NCBI GenBank assembly: GCA_964584595.1
Contig: CAZPAM010000002.1
Location: 72,022-136,021, forward strand
Length of the DNA stretch: 64,000 nt
Reading direction: 5' to 3'
From: Scalindua sp964584595
GTDB taxonomy: Bacteria > Planctomycetota > Brocadiia > Brocadiales > Scalinduaceae
The notes below the pieces were generated by a model. That model had not been told where the DNA came from and did no database searches. It worked only from the letters and a program-made list of their open reading frames with translations. Positions 61,258-64,000 of the stretch are shown piece after piece (position 1 is the first letter of the stretch; each line of letters opens with the position of its first letter). The translations under genes and the position numbers were made by a program.

Positions 61258-61423
61258 GTAAGAATAAGCTTCTAGAATAGAGTTAAAGATCTGTATTAAA
61301 CCATCCCCTGACCCTTAAAAAAACTACCATGTTTGAAAGGACCTTCTGGAAGCTACAAAAATATAACGGTATCTTCAGAGGACATTAAACACCTTAATCA
61401 AAAGGAATACGGCAAGGTCTAAA

Positions 61424-62008
61424 GTGAATGTTTATGAGGTCACAATAAAGAGACGTACTATCCGGAGGTTTAAGCAAAAACCAATCCTGTTCGAAACCTT
61501 GAAGAAACTTGTCAATGCGGGAAGACTGGCTCCTTCCAGCGCCAATTTACAGCCACTCGAATATATAGTTATAGACGGTTCTGATCAGGTTGAGAAGGTG
61601 TTCGAAACACTGAAATGGGCCGGATATATTTCTCCGGCCGGAAATCCTCCGCCGGGAGAGAGACCGGTAGCTTATATCATAGTACTTGCTAATAAAAAGA
61701 AGAATCCCGGTAACTGCGAAAGGGATGCTGCCGCGGCTATTGAGAATATGATACTAGTTGCCATGGAGGAAGGTATTGGAAGCTGCTGGTTGGGATCCAT
61801 AGACATTAATACGCTGACAGACATCCTTGAACTTCCCGAACATATCAAGATAGATTCTGTCCTTGCACTTGGATATAGTAACGAATCTCCACAAATAGAG
61901 GAAATAAAGGACTCAGTTAAATACTGGAAGGACGAAACAGGTACACTTCATGTACCTAAAAGAAAGATTGACGATATACTGTTTTGTAACAAATATTCTG
62001 AAGGTTGA
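61424..62008 (+). CDS. Nitroreductase-family FMN protein
   Basis: A 194-residue protein. The GTG start has AAGG seven bases upstream. VTIKRRTIRRFKQKPI, NAGRLAPSSANLQPLEYIVI and EEGIGSCWLGSIDI are the FMN-binding and dimer motifs. It differs from the one at 28146 in having the Pro-rich loop SPAGNPPPGERP. Probable NAD(P)H-dependent flavin or nitro reductase; substrate unknown. It is followed 49 bases later by the YyaL-type gene. Confidence 0.87.
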   Translation: MNVYEVTIKRRTIRRFKQKPILFETLKKLVNAGRLAPSSANLQPLEYIVIDGSDQVEKVFETLKWAGYISPAGNPPPGERPVAYIIVLANKKKNPGNCERDAAAAIENMILVAMEEGIGSCWLGSIDINTLTDILELPEHIKIDSVLALGYSNESPQIEEIKDSVKYWKDETGTLHVPKRKIDDILFCNKYSEG

Positions 62009-62057
62009 TTTATTCTCTCAATAGATAATATACCTGAAGTCAGGAAAAGCGGAGCAC

Positions 62058-64000
62058 ATGCAAAAAGCATTCTCAACGACATTATTTATAATTATTTTAA
62101 TAACATTATTTACAGGGAATCTGAGGTCTCTCTCCTCAAATTCTGAGACAAAAAATATGAAACATAAATCCGCAAACAGCGATATTAAGAAAAACCATAA
62201 CAGGCTTATACACGAAAAGAGCCCATATTTACTGCAGCATGCAGAGAACCCTGTAGACTGGTATGCCTGGGGACCGGAGGCTTTTGAAAAAGCCAGAAGA
62301 GACAATAAGCCAATTTTCCTTTCTATTGGTTATTCGACATGTCATTGGTGCCACGTAATGGCACACGAGTCTTTCGAGAACCCAGAGGTTGCCAGACTGA
62401 TGAATGAGGTATTTGTATGCATTAAGGTCGACAGAGAAGAACGCCCGGATATAGATAATATTTACATGCGTGTCTGCCAAATGATGACTGGCAGCGGTGG
62501 ATGGCCGCTTACTATCCTCATGACACCTGATAAGAAACCATTTTTCGCCGGTACATATATCCCCAGGGAAAGTCACCACGGACGGTTAGGTATGCTGGAT
62601 TTGATACCACGCATCAAAGAGGTCTGGGACACACAACACGCCGAAATCCTGAAAACCGCTGATCAGATTACGGCCAGCCTTAGTCAGCTTTCTCAAGACT
62701 CCACAGGTGATGAACTTGACAAGTCAACCTTAAAGACGGCGTATGAACAACTTTCCAGTCGATTCAGTGAACAGTACGGTGGCTTCGGTAATGCACCAAA
62801 ATTCCCGAGCCCTCAGAACCTTCTATTTTTACTACGCTACTGGCAGAGTACGAATGATGAGAAGGCCCTGAGGATGGTGGTAAAGACCCTTCAATCGATG
62901 CAGGAGGGTGGTATATATGATCACATCGGATTTGGTTTCCATAGATATTCTACAGATTCCCATTGGCTCGTCCCGCACTTCGAAAAGATGCTTTACGATC
63001 AGGCAATGCTGGCAATGGCGTATATAGAAGCATATCAGGCAACAGGAAAGAAAGAGTTAAGAGAGACAGCAAAGAAGATTTTTACTTACGTCCTCAGAGA
63101 CATGACAGACCAGAAGGGAGGATTTTACTCCGCCGAGGATGCTGACAGCGAAGGTGTGGAAGGAAAGTTTTATGTCTGGACGGAAGATGAAATTCGTAAA
63201 GTCCTGAAAGGTGAAGAGGCAGACCTGATTATAAATGTGTTTAACGTTAAAAAATCAGGGAATTTCAGTGACGAAGCATCCGGGGAGAACACAGGTGCTA
63301 ATATCCTGCATCTTGAAAAAACCCTTACGGAAGTCGCCTTTAAGAATAAGACATCTGTGGATGAACTCAAAGAGCGTGTAGAAACCGCCAGACAGAAATT
63401 ATTCACAGCCCGCAATAAAAGAATCCATCCGCACAAGGATGACAAAATATTAACAGACTGGAATGGGTTGATGATAGCCGCTCTGGCAAAAGGTGCTCAG
63501 GCCTGCAATGAGCCGGAGTACGCGAATGCGGCAAAGCGTGCAGCGGATTTCATCCTTACGGATATGCGCAGGACGGACGGAAGAATCCTTCACCGTTACA
63601 GGGATGGACATGCTGCGATACTTGCCAATGTAGATGATTACGCCTTCCTGATCTGGGGGTTACTGGAGCTCTATGAAACAGTCTTCGACGTACATTATCT
63701 CCAGACAGCACTTGACCTGAACAATGAAATGATAAAATATTTCTGGGATGAACAAAACGGTGGTTTTTATTTTACCGCAGATGATGCGGAAGAACTGATA
63801 GTCCGGCAGAAAGATATTTATGATGGTGCCATACCATCCGGGAATTCAGTAGCTGTCCTAAACTTATTCAGACTAGCACGAATCACTGCAAACTCCGATC
63901 TTGAAGATAAGGCGAATAAGATAATGATCGCTTTTTCCAAAGATGTGAAGAGTGTACCTTCCGGTTATACACAGATGATGGTTGGTCTCGATTTTGGAAT
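62058..64000 (+). CDS. YyaL-type thioredoxin-domain / six-hairpin glycosidase-like protein (3' end outside window)
   Basis: Read from the ATG at 62058 the frame is open to the window end (647 residues seen). A short membrane or signal segment (STTLFIIILITLFTG) precedes HNRLIHEKSPYLLQHAENPVDW, then GYSTCHWCHVMAHESFENPEVA, with C95 and C98 of the thioredoxin-like CxxC site. Further on are GWPLTILMTPDKKPFFAGTY and alpha/alpha-barrel segments (FGNAPKFPSPQNLLFLLRYW, LTDWNGLMIAALAKGAQ). This is the DUF255/spermatogenesis-associated 20 family, of unclear biochemistry, perhaps a redox-linked sugar epimerase. Confidence 0.88.
   Translation, partial: MQKAFSTTLFIIILITLFTGNLRSLSSNSETKNMKHKSANSDIKKNHNRLIHEKSPYLLQHAENPVDWYAWGPEAFEKARRDNKPIFLSIGYSTCHWCHVMAHESFENPEVARLMNEVFVCIKVDREERPDIDNIYMRVCQMMTGSGGWPLTILMTPDKKPFFAGTYIPRESHHGRLGMLDLIPRIKEVWDTQHAEILKTADQITASLSQLSQDSTGDELDKSTLKTAYEQLSSRFSEQYGGFGNAPKFPSPQNLLFLLRYWQSTNDEKALRMVVKTLQSMQEGGIYDHIGFGFHRYSTDSHWLVPHFEKMLYDQAMLAMAYIEAYQATGKKELRETAKKIFTYVLRDMTDQKGGFYSAEDADSEGVEGKFYVWTEDEIRKVLKGEEADLIINVFNVKKSGNFSDEASGENTGANILHLEKTLTEVAFKNKTSVDELKERVETARQKLFTARNKRIHPHKDDKILTDWNGLMIAALAKGAQACNEPEYANAAKRAADFILTDMRRTDGRILHRYRDGHAAILANVDDYAFLIWGLLELYETVFDVHYLQTALDLNNEMIKYFWDEQNGGFYFTADDAEELIVRQKDIYDGAIPSGNSVAVLNLFRLARITANSDLEDKANKIMIAFSKDVKSVPSGYTQMMVGLDFG

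Overview
The window looks like a low-GC planctomycete chromosome, plausibly of the anammox (Scalindua/Brocadia) type. This is inferred from an AroD-AroE fusion, a SpoVG-family protein carrying a zinc ribbon, an NnrS-like membrane protein, many TPR proteins and a very large surface-polysaccharide locus. No anammox marker gene (hzs, hdh) is present, so the lineage call is only moderate.

Region 1-28 kb, almost entirely minus strand, is an envelope/exopolysaccharide locus. It holds glycosyltransferases (GT4, GT2), a methyltransferase, an alkaline-phosphatase-superfamily enzyme with a Thr nucleophile in place of the sulfatase Cys/Ser, a Wzx-like flippase and a GT-B protein. A nonulosonic (legionaminic-type) acid pathway follows at 9.1-18.6 kb: SDR, LegC-like aminotransferase, LegH/NeuD-like acyltransferase, NeuC, NeuB, CMP-sugar synthetase and a PtmE-like nucleotidyltransferase, interleaved with a PIG-L deacetylase, a WbqC-like protein and a radical SAM protein. 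Next come polytopic GT-C proteins (YfhO and GT39 types), a DPM1-like GT2, a B12-type radical SAM enzyme and a MarR/EPS-type regulator with two identical palindromic operators upstream.

Region 28-33.6 kb changes strand. It has a nitroreductase, aroDE-aroK behind a near-consensus promoter, another GT-C protein, a wrecked wecB fragment and a GT2.

Region 33.8-41.8 kb is the most interesting part. It encodes an APS-kinase-like protein, a PPDK-like glutamine-kinase candidate, a class I amidotransferase and a nucleotidyltransferase. This is the enzyme set that makes the activated phosphoramidate of Campylobacter capsules (Cj1415-Cj1418). It is joined to a methyltransferase, an SGNH protein and a CDP-alcohol phosphotransferase whose last catalytic Asp is His. 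The block is bracketed by a 66-bp direct repeat of the clpP 3' end, the signature of an island integrated into the end of clpP.

Region 41.8-64 kb is mostly housekeeping: clpP and tig, tRNA-Gly and tRNA-Leu, an rmlA-like gene, rsmD, ispE, spoVG, ilvB, rsmE and manC. It then holds an NnrS-like protein with DUF1858 domains at both ends, TPR proteins, a tandem HD-GYP duplication, a TIR-TPR protein, cysK behind a perfect sigma-70-type promoter, a nitroreductase, and a YyaL-type thioredoxin-domain protein cut by the window end.
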